Below, one piece after another: positions 43,644 to 52,609 of a stretch of DNA of 64,000 nt. How positions within the stretch are numbered: the stretch's first letter is position 1; the number at the start of each line of letters is the position of its first letter. The stretch spans positions 37,687 to 101,686 of the forward strand of contig SYGP01000011.1 of assembly GCA_005799495.1 (NCBI GenBank), written 5' to 3'. Made by a program: the position numbers and the translations under genes. Under the pieces are notes generated by a model, which searched no databases, had not been told where the DNA came from, and saw only the letters and a list, made by a program, of their open reading frames with translations. The DNA comes from Planctomycetia bacterium (lineage in GTDB: Bacteria; Planctomycetota; Phycisphaerae; Phycisphaerales; SM1A02).

Positions 43644-44493
43644 CGGTGGCGACGAGCGCGCCAACAAGCATGAGTGCTGCGCCGATCCACTTTCGGCCGT
43701 CGAAGGACTCGTGGAGCCAGAGCGCGCCGGAGATTTCTGCGAAGACAGACTCGAGGGACAGCAGTACGGCAGCGTGCGAAGGTGATGCAGACGACTGCGC
43801 GATGACTTGCAGTGTGAACGCCAGTGCGATGGAAAAGACTGCGGAAAAGAGGATCGGTCCCGCGCCGCCGCGGAGCATCTCACCTGAAACAGGTTCGCTG
43901 GCAAGGGCAATGGTGGCGGACAGCGCGCCCGTCACCAACAACTGCACGAGCGAAATGCCAAGTGCATCGTCGCGCGAGGCGCACCAGCCGATGACATGGA
44001 CATGGACAGCCCACATGATGGCACATCCGATCAGGTAGAGATCGCCTGTGGCAATGTCAGGTTGTCCGTGAATGCTCATCACCCACAGTCCGCCGAGACA
44101 CAGCAGTGCTCCAAGCACGATCCGCTTGGAGACTCGCATGCCCCACAGCAGTCCGAGGAGCGGAGTCCACACGACATAGGTTCCAGTGATGAAGCCAGCT
44201 GTACCAGGCGCGACGGTTGCCATCGCCTTTTGCTGAAGGGACGCGGCGATCACCATGGCGACGGCAGCGATCGAACCGCCGCGCCATGTGGACCAACGAC
44301 GCAGCGAAGGACGCATGATCACGAAGGGCAGAAGCAGCAGGGCGCCGATCAGGAAACGCGCAGCATTGAAGGTGAATGGCGTGTCCCCCATTTGCTGCGC
44401 GGCAAGACGCTGCGCGACAAATCCCGTTCCCCAGAAGACGGCGCAAAGCAGCAAGGCGCCGTTTGCGGTCCACACTGGCAACTTCATGGCCAT
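43576..44493 (-). CDS. EamA/DMT-family permease
   Basis: Ten-helix transporter of the drug/metabolite superfamily, about 305 residues, starting MAMKLPVWTANGALLLCAVF (GTG at 44499 is an alternative start). The first EamA repeat has WGTGFVAQRLAAQQMGDTPF and FNAARFLIGALLLLPF; the second has MWAVHVHVIGWCASRDD and LLSLESVFAEISGALWLHES. Substrate is unknown. It lies eight to fourteen bases past lepB and is likely co-transcribed with it. Its last 68 bp overlap the ExbD-like gene of the facing operon. Confidence 0.9.
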   Translation of the reverse strand: MAMKLPVWTANGALLLCAVFWGTGFVAQRLAAQQMGDTPFTFNAARFLIGALLLLPFVIMRPSLRRWSTWRGGSIAAVAMVIAASLQQKAMATVAPGTAGFITGTYVVWTPLLGLLWGMRVSKRIVLGALLCLGGLWVMSIHGQPDIATGDLYLIGCAIMWAVHVHVIGWCASRDDALGISLVQLLVTGALSATIALASEPVSGEMLRGGAGPILFSAVFSIALAFTLQVIAQSSASPSHAAVLLSLESVFAEISGALWLHESFDGRKWIGAALMLVGALVATVTAPRGTVPPRQSSPPSPRESG

Positions 44494-44506
44494 GTGCACT
44501 CGCGTG

Positions 44507-46117
44507 TCAGCGGATGAAACGAAGCCGTCCGAAGTCAGGAATGAAAGCCCTGCCCCCCGGCGAAAGTGTGATTGGCGCTGGGAAGTACACGGACCACGCC
44601 TTGCCGATCACCATCTCCCGCGGCACAACGAACGGACTGGACACGCCGAGTTCCTCCGTCACCAGCGGGTGAGGCAAGCCCCAGACGCGCGAGTCCTTGC
44701 TCGCTGCGCTGTTGTCGCCGAACATGACATAGGTTTCGTTGCCGGTCTGCGCCGGCTGGAGGGGATTCGCGCCGTACGAGAGTCCGGAGAGCGGTTCGCC
44801 ATTCGTCGGGAACTGGTTGGCGGCACTGAGGAAGTCCGGTCGGTAGTAGAGATCACGCTTGACCTGAACGCGTCGCAGCACGAAAGGCGAGCCTTCGAAC
44901 AGCCACTCCAGTTGCGTCGGTGTCGGTCGCTGCGCAACGGGATTCGCGATCACCTGTTCCGCCGTTCGTCCGAAGTGGGATGCCTCGGTGCGCGCGCGCG
45001 GCCCACCCTTGGTGTAGGGAAGAACGGCAACTGCCCGTCCATCGAGCCAAAGCGTGAGCTGCTCATCCACATGCCACATCTCGATCCAGTGGGTGCGATT
45101 GGAAGCGAGTTGGCACGGCACTGCTTGTCGCGCCACTTCCCGGCGCGACTCCGACTCAGTGACCGAAAGCACGGCCTCGCCACGCGCGAGGGCAAATGCC
45201 ATCTCGAGTCCTCGGGTGCGGATCATCAGCCGAGACTGAAACGAATCAGCGGCGGGGGACTCGATCGCCGCAGCGACGCACACATCGCCAGTCGGAAACA
45301 GCGGCATCTCGCGTCGATAGCAGTTGTAGGCGTTCCAATCGTCGATCGCGATGATCTGATTCGACCATGTCAAGGTCGCTGGCGCGGATGACTTCCACTC
45401 CCAAGCGCGCTTCCCCTGGATGTCCCAGCCGCCATTCGCGATCCACGGCAGGCCCTGCCACGGACGCTTCATCGCAGACTCGAGGCGCGGCACATCAACG
45501 GGTTCGAAGTCGCTGTCATGAACGGGCTGCCAGACGGCGCGCTGGACATGCTCTGGCTTTCGCTCGATACGCAACTGCTCGGGATCCGCGCCGAGTGGTC
45601 CCGTGTAGATGTCTCCATCAACGACGGCGAACGACTCGTTCGGCAGTCCAACGACCCGCTTGATGTAGTACACGGATTCGCCGACAGGATCGGTTGGGTT
45701 CTTGAAGACCGTCACATCCCATCGCTGCGGCGCCGTGAATGGCTTGAGGTACTTCACCACCATCACGCGATCGCCGAGCCGACTTTCGCGCGCCAGCGCA
45801 TCGTTGGGCATCGTCGCGATCGGCTGTTGATGGCTGATCATCGGGTCGAGGATCGGGCGATCGCCGCGCATGCCCGCCATCGCAGTCATCACGACTTCCT
45901 GGCTGTCTGCGGCGAACTCATATCCAGTGGCGGGACTGCGCAGCCGCACATGAGATCCCATCAGGGTGGGAGCCATGGAGCCGGTCGGGATCACATATCC
46001 CTCCACGATGAAACCGCGGAAGATCATCGCGAACACAAATGACACGATGAGTGATTGCACCGTGTCGATCATGCTCGTGGGCGCGGCTGAAGTTGGCGAT
46101 GCATCACGCGCATTCAT
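44507..46117 (-). CDS. lepB: Signal peptidase I with a large inserted domain
   Basis: Removes signal peptides from exported proteins. The N-terminal membrane helix is followed by the nucleophile in YVIPTGSMAPTL (Ser47) and the general base in VYYIKRVVGLP (Lys153). GDNSAASKDSRVWG near 465 is the closing box. Between them lies an insertion of about 270 residues, making the protein 536 residues instead of roughly 200-330. The insertion contains strands such as SRLMIRTRGLEMAFALARGE and TLWLDGRAVAVLPYTKGG, resembling a LamG/concanavalin-like beta sandwich. The Ser-Lys pair is intact, so the enzyme should be active. Confidence 0.92.
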   Translation of the reverse strand: MNARDASPTSAAPTSMIDTVQSLIVSFVFAMIFRGFIVEGYVIPTGSMAPTLMGSHVRLRSPATGYEFAADSQEVVMTAMAGMRGDRPILDPMISHQQPIATMPNDALARESRLGDRVMVVKYLKPFTAPQRWDVTVFKNPTDPVGESVYYIKRVVGLPNESFAVVDGDIYTGPLGADPEQLRIERKPEHVQRAVWQPVHDSDFEPVDVPRLESAMKRPWQGLPWIANGGWDIQGKRAWEWKSSAPATLTWSNQIIAIDDWNAYNCYRREMPLFPTGDVCVAAAIESPAADSFQSRLMIRTRGLEMAFALARGEAVLSVTESESRREVARQAVPCQLASNRTHWIEMWHVDEQLTLWLDGRAVAVLPYTKGGPRARTEASHFGRTAEQVIANPVAQRPTPTQLEWLFEGSPFVLRRVQVKRDLYYRPDFLSAANQFPTNGEPLSGLSYGANPLQPAQTGNETYVMFGDNSAASKDSRVWGLPHPLVTEELGVSSPFVVPREMVIGKAWSVYFPAPITLSPGGRAFIPDFGRLRFIR

Positions 46118-46141
46118 CGCGCGCGATACTACCGATGGGCA

Positions 46142-47146
46142 TCAGCCAGGTGCCTTTGGCCGAGCGCCCGAACCAGGGTTCGATCCGCCAGATGGAATCA
46201 CCTGAAGGTCCTCGACCGGATAAGCGTGGTCTTGCCCCTGGTCCAGTCGGACGAGAGCGAGTTGAACGAGCGTCCGAGACTCCAGCACGGTTCCAGGTCC
46301 ATCGGGTGTCTGCACGCGCGCCTTCACCTTGGGCATTCGTTTGCTCAGCGTTTCGTAGGTCTCGTCTTCATAGCGCAGACAGCACATCAGCCGTCCGCAT
46401 CGTCCGCTGATCTTCATGGGATCGAGCGTCGCCTTCTGCAGCTTGGCCTGCTTCATGGAAATGGGCTTCAGCACCTTCAGGAAGTTGCGGCAGCAGCAGT
46501 GCTGCCCGCACTTCTCGTAATCCGCGACCAGTCTGGCCTCGTCGCGCGCGCCGATCTGTCGCAGTTCGATGCGGACGGCGAAGTTTGCGGCAAGCGTCTT
46601 CAAGAGTTCGCGGAAGTCGACGCGTTCCTCGCTCAGGAAGTAGATCGTGAGAACTTCTCGTCCGAGAGTGAGTTCCGCCTGGACGAACTTCATCGGCAGC
46701 CCGCTCTCGATCAGGAGACGCTTTGCGGTCGGAGCGATCGCCGCGGCCTCCGCCTGCACGGCGGTCCACTGCGAGAGATCCTCCGGGGTCGCCACGCGCA
46801 GGATCTGTCCCTGATTGTGGAAGGGGAAATCCTTGCCGCCGGATTGCTCGATGTACTCCAGCATCTCCTGACGCGAGACGCTCTTGCCGCAACCCGAGTT
46901 CGAGCAGGTGGTGGTGAGCATCTCCACCAGTTCGGTGCCGCGGTGGGTCCGCGCCACCAGTTTGCTGCCGCAGCCGGGCTTCGCATCGCCGTCGTAGGGA
47001 TATTCGGCGATCCAGCGTGTCACGCCCGCACGCACCACGATCGACGATGGTGGTTTCAACTTCGCGTACGCGGTGGCATCTTCTGCGGCACCACGGAAGG
47101 AAGGATCCGCATCGCGTTCGAAGATCGGCAGTGGGTGGATCGACAT
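46142..47146 (-). CDS. ricT: PSP1-domain protein, RicT-type
   Basis: RicT works with RicA and RicF in Bacillus as an Fe-S complex influencing RNase Y-dependent mRNA maturation; here it is known by family only. The start at ATG 47146 removes an Arg/Ser-rich antisense-like extension. The core has LTIYFLSEERVDFRELLKTL and AVRIELRQIGARDEARLVAD, then the cysteine clusters CGQHCCCRNFL and GRCGRLMCCLRYEDETYETL typical of PSP1 proteins. An N-terminal extension of about 100 residues has extra cysteines (TTTCSNSGCGKS), possibly another metal site. It lies eight bases past der. Confidence 0.9.
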   Translation of the reverse strand: MSIHPLPIFERDADPSFRGAAEDATAYAKLKPPSSIVVRAGVTRWIAEYPYDGDAKPGCGSKLVARTHRGTELVEMLTTTCSNSGCGKSVSRQEMLEYIEQSGGKDFPFHNQGQILRVATPEDLSQWTAVQAEAAAIAPTAKRLLIESGLPMKFVQAELTLGREVLTIYFLSEERVDFRELLKTLAANFAVRIELRQIGARDEARLVADYEKCGQHCCCRNFLKVLKPISMKQAKLQKATLDPMKISGRCGRLMCCLRYEDETYETLSKRMPKVKARVQTPDGPGTVLESRTLVQLALVRLDQGQDHAYPVEDLQVIPSGGSNPGSGARPKAPG

Positions 47147-47153
47147 GGAGCAA

Positions 47154-48632
47154 TCAGCGGCGCGGCACCGACTTCTTGCGCGAGGTCGACTTGTTGCGCG
47201 GCGCCGACTTCTTGCGCGAGGCACCCTTTCGGGGTGGCGCGGCAGCGGGATCGCGCTTGCGCGCGCTGAACAGAAGCTTGATCGGGACTTCCGAGAACGG
47301 CACCTCATCGCGCATTCGATTCAGCAGGAATCGTTCGTAACTGCCCTCAAACATCGTTGGCTTGTTGACCACCATCGCGATCGTCGGCGGGTTCGTCTCG
47401 ACCTGCGCGATGTAGAAGACCTTTGCCACCGTACCGAGCTTGGATGACGGCCCGCGCTCCGTCAGGATGCGCTGCACGAGCGCGTTCAGCTTGCCCGTCG
47501 TCTCGCGGTGCCGCGCCTGCGTCAGCAGGTTGAACGCCATGGCGATGGCATCGCTCGCGCCCTTGCCTTCGCGCGCGCTGGTGAACACCATCGGCGCGAA
47601 GTCGAACATCGGCAACTCCTGCGTGATGTATTCGAGATAGTCCTTCGGCACGCGCGCACGCTCCACCAAGTCCCACTTGTTGATGACGAGCACGGTCGGC
47701 TTGAAGGCGGCCGCAAGTTCGCCCGCCAGGTGCTTTTCCACCTGCGAGATGGGTTCCGTGGCATCGAGCAGTAGCAGGGCGACATCCGCACGGCGGATCG
47801 CCTCCTGGGTTCGATGGTTCGAGTAGTACTCGACATCATCCGCCCAGCTCTTGCGCTTTCGGATGCCCGCGGTATCGATGGCCACGAACACGCGACCATC
47901 CTGCTCAAAGCGAACATCGACCGAGTCGCGCGTGGTGCCCGCGATCTCGCTCACGATGACGCGAGGCTCGCCGGCAAGCGCGTTCACGAGACTGCTCTTC
48001 CCCGCATTGCGTCTACCGACGATCGCCACTTTCATCTCTTCCGACTGTGGTTGATCGTTGGTACGCCCTTCGAGCCGTTGCCACAACGCCTCGCGCAAGA
48101 GCCGAAGCCCGGATCCCGCCTTGGTGGAAACGGGAATGACCTGTCCGAATCCAAGTGCCGCAGCCTCGAGCGCATGCGCTTCCCAGGATGGGCCATCCAC
48201 CTTGTTGGCGACCGTCATCACGCGCGCCGTATTCCCTCCCTTGCGGATGAGCGATGCGATCCGTTCGTCGAGCGCCGTGATGCCATCCTGCGCATCGATG
48301 GTGAACAGCACGATCGCTGCGTTGGAGATTGCGCCGAGGATCTGCCCCTCGATGTCGGGCGCGAGCGCCGCAAGATCCTTCCCCGCGTCATCGAAACGTC
48401 CGCCCTCCGCCATGTAGATCCCGTAGCCGCCCGTGTCGCACACCTCTGCCGCGCGTGGCAGGGAATCCTCAGCCGCATCGGTGGGCGGACCGAATGTGAC
48501 CACGGCACTGATGCGGTCGCGAGTGACGCCTGGCGTCGGATCGACGATTGATATGCGCTCGCCGACAAGACGGTTGAAGAGGCTGGACTTGCCGACATTC
48601 GGCCGTCCGACAATGGCGATCATTGGCAACAT
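47154..48632 (-). CDS. der: Ribosome biogenesis GTPase Der (EngA)
   Basis: Essential double GTPase that matures the 50S subunit. The first G domain has AIVGRPNVGKSSLFNRLVG near residue 5, DTGGYG near 66 and VANKVD near 125. The second has AIVGRRNAGKSSLVNALAGE near 192, DTAGIRKRKS near 245 and NKWDLVE near 310. The KH-like C-terminal domain follows with ITQELPMFDFAPMVFTSA and PPTIAMVVNKPTMFEGSYERFLLNR-type text. A basic tail of about 30 residues (SRKKSAPRNKSTSRKKS) extends the end. The ATG at 48632 is chosen; ATG at 48623 is also possible. Confidence 0.96.
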   Translation of the reverse strand: MLPMIAIVGRPNVGKSSLFNRLVGERISIVDPTPGVTRDRISAVVTFGPPTDAAEDSLPRAAEVCDTGGYGIYMAEGGRFDDAGKDLAALAPDIEGQILGAISNAAIVLFTIDAQDGITALDERIASLIRKGGNTARVMTVANKVDGPSWEAHALEAAALGFGQVIPVSTKAGSGLRLLREALWQRLEGRTNDQPQSEEMKVAIVGRRNAGKSSLVNALAGEPRVIVSEIAGTTRDSVDVRFEQDGRVFVAIDTAGIRKRKSWADDVEYYSNHRTQEAIRRADVALLLLDATEPISQVEKHLAGELAAAFKPTVLVINKWDLVERARVPKDYLEYITQELPMFDFAPMVFTSAREGKGASDAIAMAFNLLTQARHRETTGKLNALVQRILTERGPSSKLGTVAKVFYIAQVETNPPTIAMVVNKPTMFEGSYERFLLNRMRDEVPFSEVPIKLLFSARKRDPAAAPPRKGASRKKSAPRNKSTSRKKSVPRR

Positions 48633-48678
48633 GTGCTTGGGGTGAGGATATCGCCGCCGCGCCGAAGGGCCGCGCGCA

Positions 48679-49266
48679 TCAGGCACGAATGCGCATCGTG
48701 AAGCCGAACTTCCTGCACAGCGCACCCTGCTCGCGCCGCATCAGCCGGGCGGCATTCCGCACACCCAATCGTGTTCGTGCCTCGTATTGCAGCAAGGCGA
48801 TCCAGTAGGACTCGAAGATGGTCGCCTCCAACCACGGCACCTCCTCGGTGAATCCACTCACGCAGAGTGCGCGTGTACGCCGCAGGAATGCGTCGATGCG
48901 TGCGCGCGGCAGGCGGAGAAAACGACAGCCGGAGAAGTGCAGGATCCGACCAGTGCACTTGCCTGCAAGCAGAGTTTCGAGTGCATCGATGGAGATGCGT
49001 TCAAGCGGAACCCGCATGTCGCCGGGCAGCAACTCGCCTGGGCGGGAGTGGATCGCAAACCACATGAGATCGAACGCCTGATAGCGCGCCTGAAACGAGC
49101 GGCGCAGATAGAACTCAATCTCGGCGCGCGTCGCGACATCGCGCAGCACATACGGAATCCTGGCATCGCTTCCGTGCAGGAGGTCGAGAACCGGCTTCAT
49201 CGACATCGGTCGCACGAGCCCGAACCAGTCCGCCTCGAGGCAAAAAATGCCAGGCACTTTCGCCAT
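48679..49266 (-). CDS. DUF6642-like hypothetical protein
   Basis: A 195-residue protein starting KVPGIFCLEADWFGLVRPMS, with IPYVLRDVATRAEIEFYLRR and AFDLMWFAIHSRPGELLPGD. This sequence pattern, an opening 'GIFCLE' strand, a 'RDV.TR.E...YL' helix and an 'AIH/AFHG.PG' strand, matches what I remember of DUF6642 proteins, whose function is unknown. The end is basic (NAARLMRREQGALCRKF). It lies nine bases after gpmI and is probably read with it. Confidence 0.8.
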   Translation of the reverse strand: MAKVPGIFCLEADWFGLVRPMSMKPVLDLLHGSDARIPYVLRDVATRAEIEFYLRRSFQARYQAFDLMWFAIHSRPGELLPGDMRVPLERISIDALETLLAGKCTGRILHFSGCRFLRLPRARIDAFLRRTRALCVSGFTEEVPWLEATIFESYWIALLQYEARTRLGVRNAARLMRREQGALCRKFGFTMRIRA

Positions 49267-49275
49267 GGGGAGATG

Positions 49276-50886
49276 CTACGAGGGGAGCAGCAGACTGCGG
49301 CCCGTCATGGCTGCAGGCTGGGCGATTCCCATCATGTCCAGGAGCGTCGGCGCAATGTCCGCGAGGCGTCCATCATCGCGCAGCCGTCGGCCCTGGAATG
49401 CGAGTCCGATCACCAAGAGCGGCACGGTGTAGTTCGTGTGTGCGGTGTGAGGAGCCCCCGTGTCGGGGTCGCGCATCTGTTCGACATTGCCATGATCCGC
49501 CGTGACGATCAGCGATCCGCCGCGAGCAAGGACCGCATCGACAATCGCACCCACACACCCATCGGTCACCTGCACGGCCTTGATCGCAGCGGGCAAGCTG
49601 CCCGTATGACCGACCATGTCGCAGTTCGCGAAGTTCACGATCAACAGATCCTCGCAGTCTGCTGCAGCAATTCGGGCGAGCACAGCGTCGCGCACCCCGT
49701 ACGCACTCATCTCGGGCTTCAGGTCATAGGTCGCGACATCGCGTGGACTCGGGATGATCGTCCGCACCTCGCCCGCAAAGGGTTCCTCGCGGTAGTCATT
49801 GAAGAAGAAGGTCACATGTGGGAACTTCTCCGTTTCGGCGCAGCGAAACTGACGAAGTCCCTGATCCGAAATCCACGAGCCGAGGATGTCGGCCATCTTC
49901 TCGGGGCGTGGGAAGACGACCTGCACCGGCAGTCCGCTTTCATACTCCGCCATGGTGGCGAAGAAGAGGTCGCGCGGCCGTTCGCCGCGCGTGAACCCGC
50001 CACGCGGAAGCGCCGCGAACGCAGCGTCATCGAGCAGGAATGCCTTGACCAGCTCACGAGGGCGATCACCGCGGAAGTTGAAGAACACAACGCTGTCGCC
50101 ATCGCGTATGGCGCCATCCACGCCTCGGATGCGCGTGGGCGGAAGGAACTCATCGCTGTCACCGCCTTCACGCCCCTTCGACGCATGATGGGCCTTCACG
50201 GCATCGAGCGCTGTGGCGCTCACATCGCCATCGCGTCCAACGAGACACGACCACGCACGCGCGACGCGTTCCCAGCGATGATCGCGATCCATCGCCCAGA
50301 AGCGACCGATCACACTCGCCACTCGTCCACCACGCGTCGCAAGGTGCCGCTCGAGGTCCTCGATGAACCGCGACGCCGAGTGCGGTGGCGTATCGCGCCC
50401 ATCGGTGAATGCGTGCACGAAGAGTCGTTCGGAGGGAAGGCCACGCGACGATGCAAGATCGATCAGCGCCAGCAGATGGGCGAGATCGCTGTGCACCTTG
50501 CCATCACTCACCAATCCCATCAAATGAAGGGAGTGTCCCGTGTCTCGTGCGCGGTCAATGGCTTCGCACAATGTTCGGTTGGATGCAAAGCGACCATCTC
50601 GGATGGCGCGCGTGATGCGCATCAGTTCCTGATCCACAATCCGTCCGGCCCCGATGTTCTGGTGACCCACTTCCGAGTTGCCCATGACGGGACCATGCGC
50701 ATCGTTCGGCAATCCGACATCCTCGCCGCTGGTACGAATGAGCGTGCAGGGCCACTCGCTCCGAAGCCGTGCATCGACAGCAGGATGCGCCTGCACGATG
50801 GCGTTCGACGGGTCCTGGCTCGGGTGAGGATTTTCGCCCCACCCATCCCGAACGATGAGCACGCAGGGCACATGGCGAGTCGGCAC
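49276..50886 (-). CDS. gpmI: 2,3-bisphosphoglycerate-independent phosphoglycerate mutase
   Basis: Interconverts 3- and 2-phosphoglycerate in glycolysis using two Mn ions. CVLIVRDGWGENPHP at the N-terminus gives the first metal site; the active-site serine is in GPVMGNSEVGHQNIGAGR near residue 68. Later come FVHAFTDGRDTPPHSASRFI, MDRDHRWERVARAW, FFNDYREEPFAGEVRTIIPS and the metal-ligand stretches NFANCDMVGHTG and LIVTADHGNVEQMRDPDTG. I chose the GTG at 50886, though upstream codons to 50934 are open; no strong ribosome site distinguishes them. Full length at about 536 residues. Confidence 0.96.
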   Translation of the reverse strand: MPTRHVPCVLIVRDGWGENPHPSQDPSNAIVQAHPAVDARLRSEWPCTLIRTSGEDVGLPNDAHGPVMGNSEVGHQNIGAGRIVDQELMRITRAIRDGRFASNRTLCEAIDRARDTGHSLHLMGLVSDGKVHSDLAHLLALIDLASSRGLPSERLFVHAFTDGRDTPPHSASRFIEDLERHLATRGGRVASVIGRFWAMDRDHRWERVARAWSCLVGRDGDVSATALDAVKAHHASKGREGGDSDEFLPPTRIRGVDGAIRDGDSVVFFNFRGDRPRELVKAFLLDDAAFAALPRGGFTRGERPRDLFFATMAEYESGLPVQVVFPRPEKMADILGSWISDQGLRQFRCAETEKFPHVTFFFNDYREEPFAGEVRTIIPSPRDVATYDLKPEMSAYGVRDAVLARIAAADCEDLLIVNFANCDMVGHTGSLPAAIKAVQVTDGCVGAIVDAVLARGGSLIVTADHGNVEQMRDPDTGAPHTAHTNYTVPLLVIGLAFQGRRLRDDGRLADIAPTLLDMMGIAQPAAMTGRSLLLPS

Positions 50887-51012
50887 TGGCACGACCGAAA
50901 GGGTAGCGATCGCCACGATCCACTCCCGTCGCACTCGAGTGCTCGTGGAGTGCTGCTCGGGTACCCTCCACCACAGGCGAACATGCAGGAGGCAGGAGCA
51001 TCAGCGCTGACC

Positions 51013-51798
51013 ATGGAAGGTTCACTCCGCGAGCGATATGAAGCCGTTCAGAGACGCGTGGCCGATGCCGCGCGCCGAAGTGGTCGCCGCCCCGAGCAGA
51101 TCAAGCTGGTCGTGGTGACGAAGTCCGCGACGATCGAGCAGATCCGCGAGCTGATCGCACTTGGGCAACAAGACTTCGGCGAGAATCGCGTGCAGCAGTT
51201 GATGCAGCGCACGGCGCAGATCGATGAACACTGTGCGCGGCTGCGCGAGCTGCGCGGCTCGGCGCCGGATGTTCGCTGGCACATGATCGGCTCGGTGCAG
51301 CGCAACAAGGTGCGCAAGATGGTCGAACTCGTCCGACTCGTTCACTCCGTGGACAGCCTTCGATTGGCGGAGGAGATTCATGTGCAGTCTGCGCGCCGTC
51401 CGCAACCCATGGATGTGCTGATTGAGGTGAATGTGTCGGGGGAGATTTCCAAGCATGGCATCACCGCGGCTGCGGTTCGACATGTGGTGCAGCAGATGGA
51501 CACGATGGTGAACCTGCGAACGCGCGGTCTGATGGTGATGGCGCCGCTGGAGGGTGGCTTGGATGCAGCGCGCGAGACCTTCCGCCGCGGCGCGGAACTC
51601 TTCCATGATGTGCGCGGTGCGCTCGGTACCGGCATTGGCGTGGGCAACGGGCCCGGCGAAGCGTTCGACCTCCTTTCGATGGGGATGTCGGCTGACTTTG
51701 AACTGGCGATCGAAGCTGGCGCAAATATCGTGCGCGTCGGGTCTGCCGTGATCGGTGTGCCGAGTGTCGAAACCACGACTGACCAGGAGACACCGTGA
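51013..51798 (+). CDS. yggS: YggS/PLPBP-family pyridoxal-phosphate homeostasis protein
   Basis: A PLP-carrying TIM barrel without known catalysis that balances vitamin B6 and amino-acid pools. The PLP lysine is in KLVVVTKSATIEQI near residue 36, QQDFGENRVQQLM follows, then WHMIGSVQRNKVRKM, LIEVNVSGEISKHGI, RGLMVMAPLEGG and the phosphate-binding end FDLLSMGMSADFELAIEAGA with NIVRVGSAVIG. ATG 51013 is preferred; ATG 50983 in frame is possible. The long open frame further upstream is antisense to gpmI and is not coding. The stop overlaps the tmk start (GTGA). Confidence 0.94.
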   Translation: MEGSLRERYEAVQRRVADAARRSGRRPEQIKLVVVTKSATIEQIRELIALGQQDFGENRVQQLMQRTAQIDEHCARLRELRGSAPDVRWHMIGSVQRNKVRKMVELVRLVHSVDSLRLAEEIHVQSARRPQPMDVLIEVNVSGEISKHGITAAAVRHVVQQMDTMVNLRTRGLMVMAPLEGGLDAARETFRRGAELFHDVRGALGTGIGVGNGPGEAFDLLSMGMSADFELAIEAGANIVRVGSAVIGVPSVETTTDQETP

Positions 51799-52520
51799 CA
51801 CCATCGATCGTCGTGCAACCACTGATCGATCAGCGGTCGATGCAGATTCGTGCGCGGCTAGACTCGATCGCGATGCGCGATCATGCAGCATGGTCATCAC
51901 TGCTGCCGGGACGATTCGTGGTGTTTGATGGGCCCGATGGCAGCGGCAAGAGCACGCAGTTCCGCGCACTCGCAGATGCGGCGCGCGCTGCAGGGGTCGA
52001 AACCGTCGAAGTGCGCGAGCCGGGCGGCACGCCGATCGGCGAACGCATCCGCGATGTGCTGCTCGATCCAGCGCTCGGCGAGATGGTCAGTCGGTGCGAA
52101 ATGCTTCTCTACATGGCCAGCCGCGCACAGTTGATGGAGGAACGCGTGCAGCCCGCACTTGCTCGGGGTGCGTTCGTGCTGGCGGATCGCTTCATCTCAT
52201 CAACGCTCGCCTACCAGGGCAGCGCGGGTGGCGTTCCCGAAGATCAGATCCGAGCCGTGGGTGGGATCGCCATCGGGGGACGCTGGCCGGATCTCGTGGT
52301 GATTTTCGATGTCGACTGGAACACTGCGCAGGGCCGCATGAAGCCCACGCTCGATCGGGTGGAACGCAAGGGCGCGGACTACCACGCGCGCGTTCGCGCG
52401 GGCTATCTCGATCAGGCTCGGCAGGAGCCCACGCGGTACCTCGTGGTCGACTCATCGCAGGAACCCGAGGTGGTCTTCGAGCAGGTGAGCCGCGGGATCC
52501 GTGAACGCCTCGCGAAGTGA
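51795..52520 (+). CDS. tmk: Thymidylate kinase
   Basis: Phosphorylates dTMP to dTDP for DNA synthesis. P-loop FDGPDGSGKSTQFRALAD near residue 44, then VREPGGTPIGERIRD, the DR motif VLADRFISSTLAYQG near 128 and a late VIFDVDWNTAQGRMKP with a positively charged lid. The GTG at 51795 leaves a 35-residue leader before the kinase fold, longer than usual, so an internal start such as ATG 51840 or 51873 is possible. It is co-transcribed with yggS and gluQ. Confidence 0.94.
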   Translation: MTPSIVVQPLIDQRSMQIRARLDSIAMRDHAAWSSLLPGRFVVFDGPDGSGKSTQFRALADAARAAGVETVEVREPGGTPIGERIRDVLLDPALGEMVSRCEMLLYMASRAQLMEERVQPALARGAFVLADRFISSTLAYQGSAGGVPEDQIRAVGGIAIGGRWPDLVVIFDVDWNTAQGRMKPTLDRVERKGADYHARVRAGYLDQARQEPTRYLVVDSSQEPEVVFEQVSRGIRERLAK

Positions 52521-52609
52521 GCTGTTCGCGCGGAGCACACCGTCACCACAGTTCGCCGAAGTCGATGGGTGACACGCAGAGCATGCAGAATGGAGAGGGA
52601 GGTGGGCGT

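Noticed and set aside
48787..51012. Upstream extension of the yggS frame by over 700 codons
   Set aside because: It lies antisense to gpmI and the DUF6642-like gene; only the last 261 codons read as a YggS protein.
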